A stretch of DNA of 23,266 nt from positions 1 through 23,266 of the forward strand of contig CALFZE010000135.1 in assembly GCA_937952285.1 (NCBI GenBank), read 5' to 3'. How positions within the stretch are numbered: the first letter of the stretch is position 1; every line of letters begins with the position of its first letter. The notes below the pieces were generated by a model, which worked only from the letters and a program-made list of their open reading frames with translations, made no database searches and was not told the DNA's origin. Source of the DNA: UBA2428 sp002343545. GTDB taxonomy: Bacteria > Bdellovibrionota > UBA2428. Positions 1 through 8,357 of the stretch are shown in pieces. A program made the translations under genes and the position numbers.

Positions 1-738
1 CTGCTTGGCCACGACGTACGAGTTCACGAGGTGCCGGTATTTGAGGCGGCGATCGACGTGGATCCCCACGTGCTCCAACCACTTGACGGCCCAACCCTCG
101 ACGGACTGGGAATCCCCGTACCCGATCCAAGCCATCTGTTCCCAAAAACGATCGCCCGGCTTGTGGTCGTCCAGGGCCTCCTGGAGTTCCTTGATGACTT
201 TCTTCTTGCCGACCGGCACGAAGCGCTCGTCCATGAGGACTTGCGTCGCGATGCGGGGTTGATCGAGCTGACGCGGAGAGATCAAAACCGAGACTTGGCC
301 CGCGAGGAGCCGCGTTTCGAGCGAAACTGTATCGGCCAGCTCCAGAAAGAGCCGTGCCTCGGGGTTCTTCTTGCGGAACTCGAGGAATTGCCCGCCCAGC
401 CAGTACTCCCCGATCCCCTCGACCGATCCCACGAAGAGCTTGGGCCGGCTGACGTTCTCGAGTTCGCGCGCGTCGACGAGGATCTGTTCGAGCTGCTCCA
501 AGTGCGGCTGGAGCTTCTGGAAAAGCTCGCGACCCTGGACCGTGAGCACGTTCTTGCGGCCTTGACGCTCGAAGAGCGCGAAACCGATGTGCTTCTCGAG
601 GTTATTGATCTGAAGCGAAACCGCCGGTTGCGTCAGCCCCAAAGCCGCGGCGGCTTCGGCGACCGAGCCCATGGAGGCGACGTAGACGAAAACGCGGAGG
701 CCCTGGAGACTGTACTCCGAGAGCTCACGTAGAAACAT
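1..738 (-). CDS. LysR-type transcriptional regulator (C-terminus cut by window edge)
   Basis: The minus strand is open from an ATG at 738 to the window edge and gives 246 residues without a stop. Residues about 12-70 form a LysR winged helix-turn-helix, with the recognition region LGLTQPAVSLQINNLE at 34-49 and the usual LFERQGRKNVLTVQG wing. From about residue 100 the LysR substrate-binding domain begins (LFVGSVEGIGEYWLGG). A typical family member has about 300 residues, so roughly 50 are missing. The start lies inside the end of purA, a 14-base overlap, with GGAG five bases upstream, which suggests co-transcription and coupled translation. The family are DNA-binding regulators that respond to small ligands. 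The ligand and targets cannot be read from the sequence. It resembles the NhaR/LysR type in general form only. Confidence 0.9.
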   Translation of the reverse strand, partial: MFLRELSEYSLQGLRVFVYVASMGSVAEAAAALGLTQPAVSLQINNLEKHIGFALFERQGRKNVLTVQGRELFQKLQPHLEQLEQILVDARELENVSRPKLFVGSVEGIGEYWLGGQFLEFRKKNPEARLFLELADTVSLETRLLAGQVSVLISPRQLDQPRIATQVLMDERFVPVGKKKVIKELQEALDDHKPGDRFWEQMAWIGYGDSQSVEGWAVKWLEHVGIHVDRRLKYRHLVNSYVVAKQ

Positions 739-1948
739 CGTCGCTCCAGAAGTCGTCGATCGGGCGGCGCCAGAACATCGCCGCGCGATCGGCGCCCGTA
801 CCGAGCGCGACGACCGGAATGCCGACGTGCTTCTCGATCGCCTGGACGAAAGTTTCCATCTTGGGATGGAGCGCTTCGCCTTCCGTGACGGAAGACCAGC
901 CTTCGAACTCGACGAGCTTGCCGTCGATGCGGGCGGCGACCTTAGCTTCTCCGCTCAGAATGTCGGACTTCGTGAGGACGATGCCCGAACAATCGCTCAG
1001 GCGCACCGAGAGACGGAGTTCATCCAGATCCAGCCATCCCGTGCGACGCGGACGGCCCGTCGTGGCGCCGAATTCGTGGCCCTTCTCGCGGATACGCTGG
1101 CCCGTCTCGTCGTGCAGCTCGGTCGGCATGGGGCCCTGGCCCACGCGCGTGAGGTAGGCTTTCGCGACGCCCAGGATGCGGCCGATCCGCGACGAGGGAA
1201 ACGGCGTGCCGATCGAGGCGAAGGCCGGGATCGTGTTGCTCGAAGTGACGTAGGGGTAAGTGCCATGGTCGATGTCGAGCAGGATGCCTTGGGCGCCTTC
1301 CAGCACGCAACGTGACTTCTTGGCGATGTCGTAGAACGGCGTGGCCTCACGCGAGACGTGCGGGCCAATGAGCTGCTGAGCGACACGAATGACTTCGAGG
1401 TTTTCCTTGAGCGTCGATTCGGTCTGGCCGGCCGCCTTCAGGATCGGGTTAAAAACCTCGAGCAGGAAGCGGATACGCTCCTCGAGATCGGGCGCATCGA
1501 GTTGCGCGACGCGAATGCCGCTGCGGTCGGTCTTCGACGTGTACGTGGGGCCGATCCCCTTCTTCGTCGTACCGATCCCCGAAGCACCCGCTTCACGCGC
1601 GCCGTCGAGCGCCAAGTGGATCGGCAGCGTCAGGTGCGCGCGGGAGTCGATGAGCAAGCGGTCCGAACCGAGCTTGGCGCCCGCGCCCGCGAGCTCTTCG
1701 AGCTCTTTCTTGAGCGCGAGCGGGTGGATCACGCAGCCCGCGCCGATGAAGTTCTTCACGTGCGAGTAAAGCACGCCCGAGGGCACGGAGTGCGTGACGA
1801 GCTTCTGGCCGTTCAGCCAGAGCGTGTGCCCCGCGTTCGAGCCGCCGTTGAAGCGGATGACCCATTCGGCCTGCTTCGCGAGCGAGTCCGTGATCTTGCC
1901 TTTGCCTTCGTCTCCGTACTGCAATCCAACAACGACAGGGTGTTTCAC
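725..1948 (-). CDS. purA: Adenylosuccinate synthetase
   Basis: This cytoplasmic enzyme joins IMP and aspartate with GTP to form adenylosuccinate, the first committed step to AMP. The 407-residue protein carries the family signature blocks. The N-terminal P-loop-like motif is GLQYGDEGKGKITDSLA, with Asp13 and His41 (in SNAGHTL) at the same numbers as the E. coli catalytic pair. GTTKKGIGPTYTSK, GAQGILLDIDHGTYPYVTSSN and GHEFGATTGRPRRTGW follow in order. The E. coli protein has about 432 residues, so this one is slightly short but complete. The start is GTG at 1948. An in-frame TGA lies two codons upstream, so no earlier start is possible. A clear Shine-Dalgarno sequence is not visible. The gene is separated from fliA by a 180-base gap with a hairpin, and its 3' end overlaps the LysR gene. 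Confidence 0.97.
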   Translation of the reverse strand: MKHPVVVGLQYGDEGKGKITDSLAKQAEWVIRFNGGSNAGHTLWLNGQKLVTHSVPSGVLYSHVKNFIGAGCVIHPLALKKELEELAGAGAKLGSDRLLIDSRAHLTLPIHLALDGAREAGASGIGTTKKGIGPTYTSKTDRSGIRVAQLDAPDLEERIRFLLEVFNPILKAAGQTESTLKENLEVIRVAQQLIGPHVSREATPFYDIAKKSRCVLEGAQGILLDIDHGTYPYVTSSNTIPAFASIGTPFPSSRIGRILGVAKAYLTRVGQGPMPTELHDETGQRIREKGHEFGATTGRPRRTGWLDLDELRLSVRLSDCSGIVLTKSDILSGEAKVAARIDGKLVEFEGWSSVTEGEALHPKMETFVQAIEKHVGIPVVALGTGADRAAMFWRRPIDDFWSDDVST

Positions 1949-2059
1949 ATTTCAAAAGGTACCCCAAAAACAAGGCTTTAGCGATGGCGCGCAGGCCAAG
2001 GCCCGCGGAGAAAAGCGATCGCGCCAAGTTCCGGGAAAATCTCCCAAAAGCGGATTTTC

Positions 2060-2090
2060 GAGGCGCCTCCGTGGGACACGGGGGCGCCTC
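2060..2090. terminator. Strong hairpin between fliA and purA, candidate terminator
   Basis: A 14-base stem (2060-2073 with 2077-2090) closes on a three-base GGA loop. Read as plus-strand RNA it is fully paired with one G-U wobble and is followed by TCTTT. Read as minus-strand RNA, the direction of fliA, it has an A-C mismatch at that position and is followed by GAAAATCC, a poor U-tract. It is the only candidate for ending the fliA operon before purA, but the sequence favours termination of plus-strand transcription. The rest of the gap (1949-2128) shows no convincing promoter. Confidence 0.55.
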
Positions 2091-2128
2091 TCTTTAGATC
2101 GTGTCCCGCCTTGGAACACCCCGAACGA

Positions 2129-2914
2129 TCAAGACGTCGCGTCTTCCAGATCGCCGAAGTGGTCGCGAAGCTTGGAACGCAGACGCAGGACGGCTTGCGT
2201 GTGGAGCTGCGACACGCGGCTTTCCGTGACTTCCAGCACGTCGCCGATTTCTTTGAGGTTCAGGTCCTCGTAGTAATAGAGCGACAGGACCATGCGTTGC
2301 TTCTCGGGCAGCTCCTGAATGGCTTGCGCGAGCTGGTCGCGCAGCTCGGAGCTCGCGAGCTGGAACATCGGATTCGACGACTTCGAGGACTCCAGGATAC
2401 CCAGGAGACTCTTGCGGTCGCCGTTGGCGAAAGTACCGACTTCGTCGAGCGAAAGCAGCGAGATCGACTTGCACTGGTGCAAGGTCTCCTGGAAGTCTTC
2501 CAAGCCCATACCAAGATCCTTGGCGACTTCTTCCTCGGTCGCCGTGCGGCCGAGCTTCTGCTCGAGGCGCGAAAACGCGCGTTCGATGTTCTTGGCCTTT
2601 TCGCGCATCGAACGCGGAATCCAGTCCTGCGCGCGGAGTTCGTCGAGGATCGCGCCCCGGATGCGGAACTCGGCGTAGGTCTTGAACTTGTTGTCACGCG
2701 CCGGATCGTACTTGTCGATCGCGTCCATGAGACCGATGACGCCGGCCGAGATCAAATCGTCCAACTCGATGTTCGCGGGCAGACGCACCGCGATCTTCTG
2801 GGCGATGAATTTAACGAGCGGACCGTACTCGCGCACGATCTTCTTCTTTTGGCTCGAGCTGGCCTTCTTGGCCTGAGCCTTATACTTTTTGATCGCCGTT
2901 TCCGACATGATCAT
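2129..2914 (-). CDS. fliA: Flagellar sigma factor sigma-28 (FliA/WhiG family)
   Basis: This is an alternative RNA polymerase sigma factor for late flagellar genes such as flagellin and motor proteins. The 261-residue protein shows region 2 at about residues 28-98 (YGPLVKFIAQKIAVRLP, LISAGVIGLMDAIDKYDP, FKTYAEFRIRGAILDELR, followed by WIPRSMREK). Region 3 follows, and region 4 lies near the C-terminus (LPEKQRMVLSLYYYEDLNLKEIGDVLEVTESRVSQ cut across 215-250), which contacts the -35 element. The length is typical for FliA. The start ATG overlaps the flhG stop as ATGA, and a second in-frame ATG lies two codons later (MIM). It is the last gene of the fliL-fliA unit. No anti-sigma factor FlgM gene is visible nearby, so it must be elsewhere if present. 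Confidence 0.96.
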   Translation of the reverse strand: MIMSETAIKKYKAQAKKASSSQKKKIVREYGPLVKFIAQKIAVRLPANIELDDLISAGVIGLMDAIDKYDPARDNKFKTYAEFRIRGAILDELRAQDWIPRSMREKAKNIERAFSRLEQKLGRTATEEEVAKDLGMGLEDFQETLHQCKSISLLSLDEVGTFANGDRKSLLGILESSKSSNPMFQLASSELRDQLAQAIQELPEKQRMVLSLYYYEDLNLKEIGDVLEVTESRVSQLHTQAVLRLRSKLRDHFGDLEDATS

Positions 2915-3768
2915 GCCCCCCTGAGATCCGGACGTACGCCCACATTATTCCACGTCTTGACCGCGGATCCGCCACCCGTTTGAGCCAAAAGCTTGTCTGC
3001 CAGCCGATCGAGGCCTAGCGAGAAGGGCGACTTCGGCGCCTCGGCCACGATCGGAACGCGCTTACAAACGCTCTTAAGAACCCACGGGTCTTCGGGAAGG
3101 GATCCCATATAATCAACAGAAACATTCAGGTACTCGTCCGTGACGTCGGAGATGTGGCGGAAAGCATCGAGACCCTCTTGTGCATGTTTCGATCGGTTGA
3201 TGAGAAGACGGAACTTCTTTTCGCGGCGCTCGAGGCTCAGGACTTTCATGAGCGCGTAGGCGTCCGCGAGGGCCATCGGATCCGGGTGCGCGACGACGAC
3301 GATGTCGTGCGCGGCTGCGTTGAAGTTCAACACCCAGTTTCCGATCCCGGGCGCGGTATCGTAGACGACGACTTCGAAGCCCTTCATGGCCTCGAAAAGT
3401 CGGTCGAAAACGGCGCGCTGGGAGAAGTTGTCCAGTTCGAGGAGCTTGCGGATCCCCGAGGAACCCGGGAGCAGGGTGAACCCGTAGGGCGTCGGCATGA
3501 AGACGCTCTCGACCGGCGAGCTGCCGAAGAGCACGTCTTCCATCGTACGCTCGGGCTGCAGCCCCAAAAGCAGGTTCGCGTTGCCCAACCCGATATCCGC
3601 ATCAAGTAGGAGCGTCTTGAGCCCGCGACGCGCGAAGAGCGTGGCGAGGTTCACCGCGATGTTCGTCTTGCCGACGCCGCCCTTGCCGCTGGTGACGCTG
3701 ATAATGCGGCAACCGGCCCCGCCGGTGTTCGTGGCCGCCAAGGCCCTGAGTCTATCCGCTTGGTCCAC
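2911..3768 (-). CDS. flhG: MinD-like ATPase FlhG (FleN/YlxH), flagellar number regulator
   Basis: FlhG is a membrane-associated ParA/MinD-type ATPase that works with FlhF to set flagellar number. The chosen GTG start at 3768 gives 285 residues. It lies about ten bases after GGGAGGAG and two bases after the flhF stop. The reading frame is open further upstream, but that part overlaps flhF, is arginine-rich and is not family-like. The protein then begins VDQADRLRAL, the conserved DQAxxLR motif by which FlhG stimulates the FlhF GTPase. The deviant Walker A motif is SGKGGVGKT (about 27-35), DADIGLGNANLLLG follows at 56, and VVVYDTAPG holds Asp138. A C-terminal amphipathic stretch (SPFSLGLDRLADKLL) fits membrane targeting. 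It overlaps fliA by four bases. Confidence 0.94.
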   Translation of the reverse strand: MDQADRLRALAATNTGGAGCRIISVTSGKGGVGKTNIAVNLATLFARRGLKTLLLDADIGLGNANLLLGLQPERTMEDVLFGSSPVESVFMPTPYGFTLLPGSSGIRKLLELDNFSQRAVFDRLFEAMKGFEVVVYDTAPGIGNWVLNFNAAAHDIVVVAHPDPMALADAYALMKVLSLERREKKFRLLINRSKHAQEGLDAFRHISDVTDEYLNVSVDYMGSLPEDPWVLKSVCKRVPIVAEAPKSPFSLGLDRLADKLLAQTGGGSAVKTWNNVGVRPDLRGA

Positions 3769-3770
3769 GA

Positions 3771-5171
3771 TCAGGCTCCTCCCGCGATGCCGAGCAAGAG
3801 ATCGGCGACGCGTTCGCGCGTCGCGATCTCGATGTCTTCCGGAACCCTTTGCCCCATCGTGAAGTAGGAAAGCGGCAAGTGGCTGCGAACGGCGATGTTG
3901 AAGACGTTTCCGTATACGGACGTTTCGTCGATCTTCGTGACGACGAGGTAATCGGGGTTGAAGACGCCGAAACGACGGACCATTTCCTTGAGGTCGCGGT
4001 CCCGCGTCGTCGCCGAGACGCAAAGATGGTTCTCCGAACGGACGCCACCCAGGATCTCCGAAAGCTCCTGGATCTTGCGGTCGTCCTTGGGTCCGAAGCC
4101 GGCCGTGTCAACGAGCACGACCTCGTCGGGACTCAGGCGGGCGCCCAAGTTTCCGAGCGCGTCGACGTTCGGACACACCTCGAGCGGCACGCGAAGGATG
4201 TTCGCATAGGTCTGCAGCTGCTCGACGGCCGCGATCTTGAAGGTGTCCGTCGTGGCGAGCGTCACCGCCCGCTTCTGGTGGATGACGAGTTCGGCCGCGA
4301 TCTTGGCAATGGTCGTCGTCTTGCCGACGCCGGTCGGCCCCACGAAGACGATGATGCGCGGGGTGGTCGGCATGCGAAGACGTTCGCCCAGGGGGCGCGC
4401 CACCCGAAGCTTGGCCATGAGGATGCGGGCCATCTGGAGCTCGAGCAGGTCTTCCTGCGTGAGGTGTTCGCGCAGCATGATCGCGCGAAGCTCGTCGCCG
4501 ACCTCCTTGATGAGTTCGTCCTCGATGCCGGCCTCGACGAGACGGGCGAGCAGGCGCGGCAGCACCTGCCGGATACCGCCGTTCGCGTTCGAGAGCGCGG
4601 GCGAATTGGACGAACGGACGCTCTGCTGCGGCTGCGCCGGGGGCGGGACCGCGCGCGTCATGAGGTTGTTGACCGTATTCTGGCGGGCGAGCATGGCCGC
4701 CTGCTCGAAGACCGAAGGCTGCGGCGCGCGAACCTGGGCGCGATCGCCGGCGCGCGCGAGGAGCTGCTCCGCCGGGGATTCGTCGTCCTGGATGTCGATA
4801 TACCGACGCTGAGTCAAAGGAGCGGCGCTGGCCGTTTGGCGCTGGGGCACGGGCGTCGGAGTTCGGGCGGCGCTTTCTTGACTCGTCAAGCGTTTGCCGG
4901 AGAGCACGTCGTAGGCCGCGACGACCTTCGAAGCCGGGCGCTTGAGCAGTTCACCGCGTTGGTCCTCGGAAAGGCGCGACTCGGCCAGGCGTTTCTTTTC
5001 GAGGGCGCCGGCCGACACGGCAGCGGTCACCTCGACCGAAGTCCGGTTCATCAGGCCCAGAGCCCCACGCTTGTTCTTCGTGGACAGGATGATGGCCTCG
5101 GGGCCCAGTTCGCGTTTCACGACCTGCAGGGCTTCGGCCAACGTCGGGGCTTCGAACTTCTTCAGCTCCAT
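3771..5171 (-). CDS. flhF: Signal-recognition-particle-type GTPase FlhF
   Basis: FlhF is an SRP-family GTPase that marks where the flagellum is built and recruits early basal-body parts. The 466 residues fall into the usual three parts. A basic B domain comes first (MELKKFEAPTLAEALQVVKR), then a variable proline/glutamine-rich linker to about residue 195. The N-G domain starts near 200. The G1 loop is GPTGVGKTTTIAK (278-290), TTDTFKIAAVEQLQTYA contains the G2 region, G3 is DTAGFG (355-360) and G4 is TKID (412-415). The C-terminal block LPLSYFTMGQRVPEDIE is typical. It lies 19 bases after flhA and two bases before flhG. The FlhF-FlhG pair is usual where flagella are polar or few, which is family knowledge rather than something visible here. 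Confidence 0.96.
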   Translation of the reverse strand: MELKKFEAPTLAEALQVVKRELGPEAIILSTKNKRGALGLMNRTSVEVTAAVSAGALEKKRLAESRLSEDQRGELLKRPASKVVAAYDVLSGKRLTSQESAARTPTPVPQRQTASAAPLTQRRYIDIQDDESPAEQLLARAGDRAQVRAPQPSVFEQAAMLARQNTVNNLMTRAVPPPAQPQQSVRSSNSPALSNANGGIRQVLPRLLARLVEAGIEDELIKEVGDELRAIMLREHLTQEDLLELQMARILMAKLRVARPLGERLRMPTTPRIIVFVGPTGVGKTTTIAKIAAELVIHQKRAVTLATTDTFKIAAVEQLQTYANILRVPLEVCPNVDALGNLGARLSPDEVVLVDTAGFGPKDDRKIQELSEILGGVRSENHLCVSATTRDRDLKEMVRRFGVFNPDYLVVTKIDETSVYGNVFNIAVRSHLPLSYFTMGQRVPEDIEIATRERVADLLLGIAGGA

Positions 5172-5190
5172 GCACGCTCCTCAGATGGTC

Positions 5191-7278
5191 CTACCCGACT
5201 TCCACGGTGCCCATGGCGCGCACCTTGAGGGTCGGATGGATCTCGTTATGCGACAACACAACTACCTGAGGCAAAAAGCGGTCCAACAAACGCTTGACGT
5301 GGTGACGGATCATCGGCGTCACGAGGATGACGGGCGTGACCCCTTCGGACGTCAGATTGTCGACGACGCGGGAGAGCGCGGGCACCAGTTGCTTGACGAG
5401 ACCGGGATCCGCCAGGAACTGCGTCGCGCCCGGACGATCGCCCGGCTGAACGGCCGAGATGAGCTGTTCCTCGACGTGACGCGAGAAGGTGAGGAGCGGA
5501 AGTTCCTGGTCGTCGTTGAGCAGCTTGCGCGTGATGCTGCGGGCGAGCGTCGTACGCACGGTCTCCGTCAAGAAGTCGCTGTCCTTGCTCGTGACGACGC
5601 CGTCGCCCAAAGCCTCGAGGATCGAGACGAGGTCGCGGATGGGGACCTGCTCGCGCAGGAGGTTCTGCAGCACGCGAACGACTTGGCCAAGCGAAAGTTC
5701 CTTCGGGATGAGTTCCTCGACGACCTTCGGGTGAGTGCGCTGGATGGTCTCGATGAGGGCCTGGACTTCCTGCCGTCCCACGAGCTCGTGCGCGTGCCGT
5801 CGGACGATCTCGGTGATGTGCGTGGCCATGACCGTCGCCAGGTCGACGACCGTGTAACCCGCGAGCTGGGCGAGTTCGCGATTGTTCTCGTGGATCCACA
5901 TCGCGTCCAGGCCGAAGACGGGCTCCTTGGTCGGGATGCCGTCGACTTCTTCCGTGATTCCGCCCGGATCCATCGCGAGGTAGTGATCCACCATCATGTC
6001 GCCGCGCGCGACCTCGACCCCGCGAACGTAAAGCGCGTATTCGCCCGGCTTCAGTTGCAGGTTGTCGCGGATATTCATCGAAGGAACGACGATACCGAGA
6101 TCCTGGGCGAACTGCTTGCGAACGGCCTGGATGCGCTCCAGCAATTCGGACTTCTGCGTGCCGTCGACGAGCGAGATGAGCCCGTAACCGATCTCCATCT
6201 GGAGAGTATCGACGGCCGTCGTCGCTTCGACCGCCTTGTCCTGCTTTTCGATCGCCTGCGCGGAGGCCGAGGCTTCGGCGACCTTCGCTTCGTGCTCTTT
6301 GTAGTTCTTGATGAGGTAGCCCGCGCCCGCGCACAGCGCCGCGAGGAAGGCGAAGGGCATAAAAGTTCCTTGCAATACGACGCCCATGCCGAAGAGGGAG
6401 CCAGCCAGGATGAAGAGAACTTTCTCGTTGAAGAAAAGCTGCTTCGAGACCTCGTTGCTCAGGCTCTGGCCCGAGGCCGCGCGCGTCACCACGAGACCGG
6501 CGGCGGTGGAGACGATGAGCGCCGGAACCTGGGCCACGAGACCGTCGCCGACGGTCAGGAGCGTGTAGTTCTTGGCCGCGACGCCCACGTCGAGGCCCTT
6601 CTGGACGGTTCCGATGATGAGACCGCCCAAGATGTTCACGATCGTCACGAGGATGCCCGCGATCGCGTCGCCTCGCACGAACTTCGAGGCACCGTCCATC
6701 GCCCCGTAGAAATCCGCTTCGCGCTCGACCGTCTGACGACGGCGCTTGGCCTCAGCTTCGTTGATAATGCCGGCGTTTAGGTCGGCGTCGATGGCCATTT
6801 GCTTACCGGGCAAGGCGTCCAAGGTGAAACGAGCCGCAACTTCCGAAACGCGGCCGGAACCTTTCGTGATAACCACGAAGTTGATGATGACGAGAATCAC
6901 GAAGACGATGAGACCGACGACGTAGTTGCCGCCCACGACGTAGTTGCCGAAACTGTTGATGACCGCGCCGGCCGCGTTGCCGCCCATATGGCCATGGCCC
7001 AGGATCAGGCGCGTGGAAGCCACGTTCAGGGCGAGACGGAAGAGCGTCACGAGCAGCAGAACGCTGGGAAAAATCGAGAAATCAAGCGGGCGCTCCGTGT
7101 AGATCGCGAGCAGCAGGATTCCAAGCGAACTCGCGATCGAGATGACGAGCAGGATGTCGAGCGCCCAAGCGGCGAGCGGCACGACCATCAGAAGCAGGAC
7201 GAAGATGACGCCGAAAGAAATGATGACGTCGCTGTTCTTGAGGGCCGCCTGTACGCGTCGGGCCAAGTCGGGATTCAT
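5191..7278 (-). CDS. flhA: Flagellar type III export gate protein FlhA
   Basis: FlhA is the large inner-membrane ring of the flagellar export gate. Its cytoplasmic domain docks chaperone-substrate complexes. The 695 residues match the family length. The N-terminal half holds about eight membrane helices (for example 20-42, 42-60, 115-137). Between them is the conserved FHIPEP-type loop, with RVSEVAARFTLDALPGKQM at 143-161 followed by IDADLNAGIINEAEA. Asp204 in VRGDAIAGIL corresponds to the Asp thought to carry protons in Salmonella FlhA. A soluble C-terminal domain follows from about 330. GNYVVGGNYVVG at about 111-122 is encoded by a short tandem DNA repeat. The ATG start overlaps the flhB stop by four bases (ATGA). 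Confidence 0.97.
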   Translation of the reverse strand: MNPDLARRVQAALKNSDVIISFGVIFVLLLMVVPLAAWALDILLVISIASSLGILLLAIYTERPLDFSIFPSVLLLVTLFRLALNVASTRLILGHGHMGGNAAGAVINSFGNYVVGGNYVVGLIVFVILVIINFVVITKGSGRVSEVAARFTLDALPGKQMAIDADLNAGIINEAEAKRRRQTVEREADFYGAMDGASKFVRGDAIAGILVTIVNILGGLIIGTVQKGLDVGVAAKNYTLLTVGDGLVAQVPALIVSTAAGLVVTRAASGQSLSNEVSKQLFFNEKVLFILAGSLFGMGVVLQGTFMPFAFLAALCAGAGYLIKNYKEHEAKVAEASASAQAIEKQDKAVEATTAVDTLQMEIGYGLISLVDGTQKSELLERIQAVRKQFAQDLGIVVPSMNIRDNLQLKPGEYALYVRGVEVARGDMMVDHYLAMDPGGITEEVDGIPTKEPVFGLDAMWIHENNRELAQLAGYTVVDLATVMATHITEIVRRHAHELVGRQEVQALIETIQRTHPKVVEELIPKELSLGQVVRVLQNLLREQVPIRDLVSILEALGDGVVTSKDSDFLTETVRTTLARSITRKLLNDDQELPLLTFSRHVEEQLISAVQPGDRPGATQFLADPGLVKQLVPALSRVVDNLTSEGVTPVILVTPMIRHHVKRLLDRFLPQVVVLSHNEIHPTLKVRAMGTVEVG
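6917..6949. repeat. Short tandem repeat inside flhA
   Basis: Two identical 15-base copies (6917-6931 and 6935-6949) lie at an 18-base period and encode a doubled GNYVVG within a membrane segment. FlhA proteins often carry a related GGNYVVG stretch, so part of this is family conservation. The near-identity at DNA level is the only unusual point. Confidence 0.6.
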
Positions 7279-8354
7279 AGCATCTTACCTTTCAAGCGAT
7301 AGACGTAAGCGAGGACCTCGGCGACCGCGTTGTAGAGGTCGCGCGGAATGAGCTGCCCGATTTTGATGGCTTTGAAGAGCGCGCGGGCGAGCGGCACGTT
7401 CTCGACGCACGGCACGCCGTTCTCGCGCGCGATCTTCTTGATCCGTTCGGCCATGAAATCGGCGCCCTTGGCGACGACGCGCGGAGCGAGCATGTTCTCG
7501 CGGTCGTAGACGAGCGCGACCGCGATGTGGGTCGGGTTCGTCACGACGACGTCGGCCTTCTTAATGGCGTCCACCATCTTGCGGGAGGCGCGCGCGCGTT
7601 GCATGGACCGGATACGGCCCTTGATCTGCGGGTTACCTTCGCTCTGTTTACGGTCTTCCCGGGCTTCCTGTTTCGTCATCTTCAGCTTCTGCTCGTAGCG
7701 AAACTTCTGGAAGCCGAAGTCCAGCGCCGAAAGCACGAGCAGCGCCAATCCGACCGAGAAGAGAAGACGAATGATGTGGTGGCCGAGGCTCGAGGCGATT
7801 TGCCCGCTTTCCAGACTCCAGAGCGTTCCCGAATCGCGAAAGAGGCTCATGAGCGTGGGGTAGAGCACCGCGCCGACCACGATAAACTTGAGGATAGCCT
7901 TCACGAGGTCGACGATGCCGTCGACTCCGAAAATTCGACCGATTGCATTCATGGGATTGAGTTTTTCGAGGTTCGGCTCGAGCGGCTTCGTCGTCCAGAG
8001 GAAACCGGTCTGGGCGATGTTGCTGACGATGCCCACGAGCATCGTCGCGATCGAGACGGGAGCCATGACGTAGAAGAAGACCCGCATCACGAAACCGAGC
8101 ATCTTGCCGAGCGACTCGATCGTCCAGTCGCGGGTCGCGTGGTCCATGCCTTCGCCGAAGAAGGCCTCGAAGAGCGACCAGAGACCGCGGAAAGACCACT
8201 GGGCCGAAGCGTAGAGCGCGCCGGTCGCCGCCAGCAGGGCGAGCGCCGCGACGAGATCGCGCGACTGCCCGACCTGACCGTCTTCGCGAAATTGTTCGCG
8301 ACGCTGCTCGGAGGCTTCCTCCGTCCTGTCTTCGCCAGAATCTTCGTCCGCCAA
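7275..8354 (-). CDS. flhB: Flagellar export specificity switch protein FlhB
   Basis: FlhB belongs to the export gate and switches secretion from rod/hook to filament substrates once FliK signals hook completion. The 359-residue protein has a charged N-terminus (DRTEEASEQRREQFREDGQV), four membrane helices between about residues 33 and 215, and the cytoplasmic domain with the autocleavage site NPTH at 273-276 (cut between Asn and Pro), flanked by ADVVVT and IAVALVYD. The start is TTG at 8354. It is placed three bases after the fliR stop, with GGGGGAGG overlapping the end of fliR. The stop overlaps flhA. All features needed for autocleavage are present. Confidence 0.96.
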   Translation of the reverse strand: MADEDSGEDRTEEASEQRREQFREDGQVGQSRDLVAALALLAATGALYASAQWSFRGLWSLFEAFFGEGMDHATRDWTIESLGKMLGFVMRVFFYVMAPVSIATMLVGIVSNIAQTGFLWTTKPLEPNLEKLNPMNAIGRIFGVDGIVDLVKAILKFIVVGAVLYPTLMSLFRDSGTLWSLESGQIASSLGHHIIRLLFSVGLALLVLSALDFGFQKFRYEQKLKMTKQEAREDRKQSEGNPQIKGRIRSMQRARASRKMVDAIKKADVVVTNPTHIAVALVYDRENMLAPRVVAKGADFMAERIKKIARENGVPCVENVPLARALFKAIKIGQLIPRDLYNAVAEVLAYVYRLKGKML

Positions 8355-8357
8355 GGT

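Noticed and set aside
1949..2128. Promoter or small gene in the fliA-purA gap
   Set aside because: Only weak partial matches to -35/-10 elements on the minus strand, with wrong spacing, and no open frame with a ribosome binding site. Only the hairpin is supported.
3769..4023. Longer N-terminus for FlhG
   Set aside because: The added part overlaps flhF, is arginine-rich and unlike FlhG. The GTG at 3768 has a good ribosome binding site and starts with the family DQAxxLR motif.
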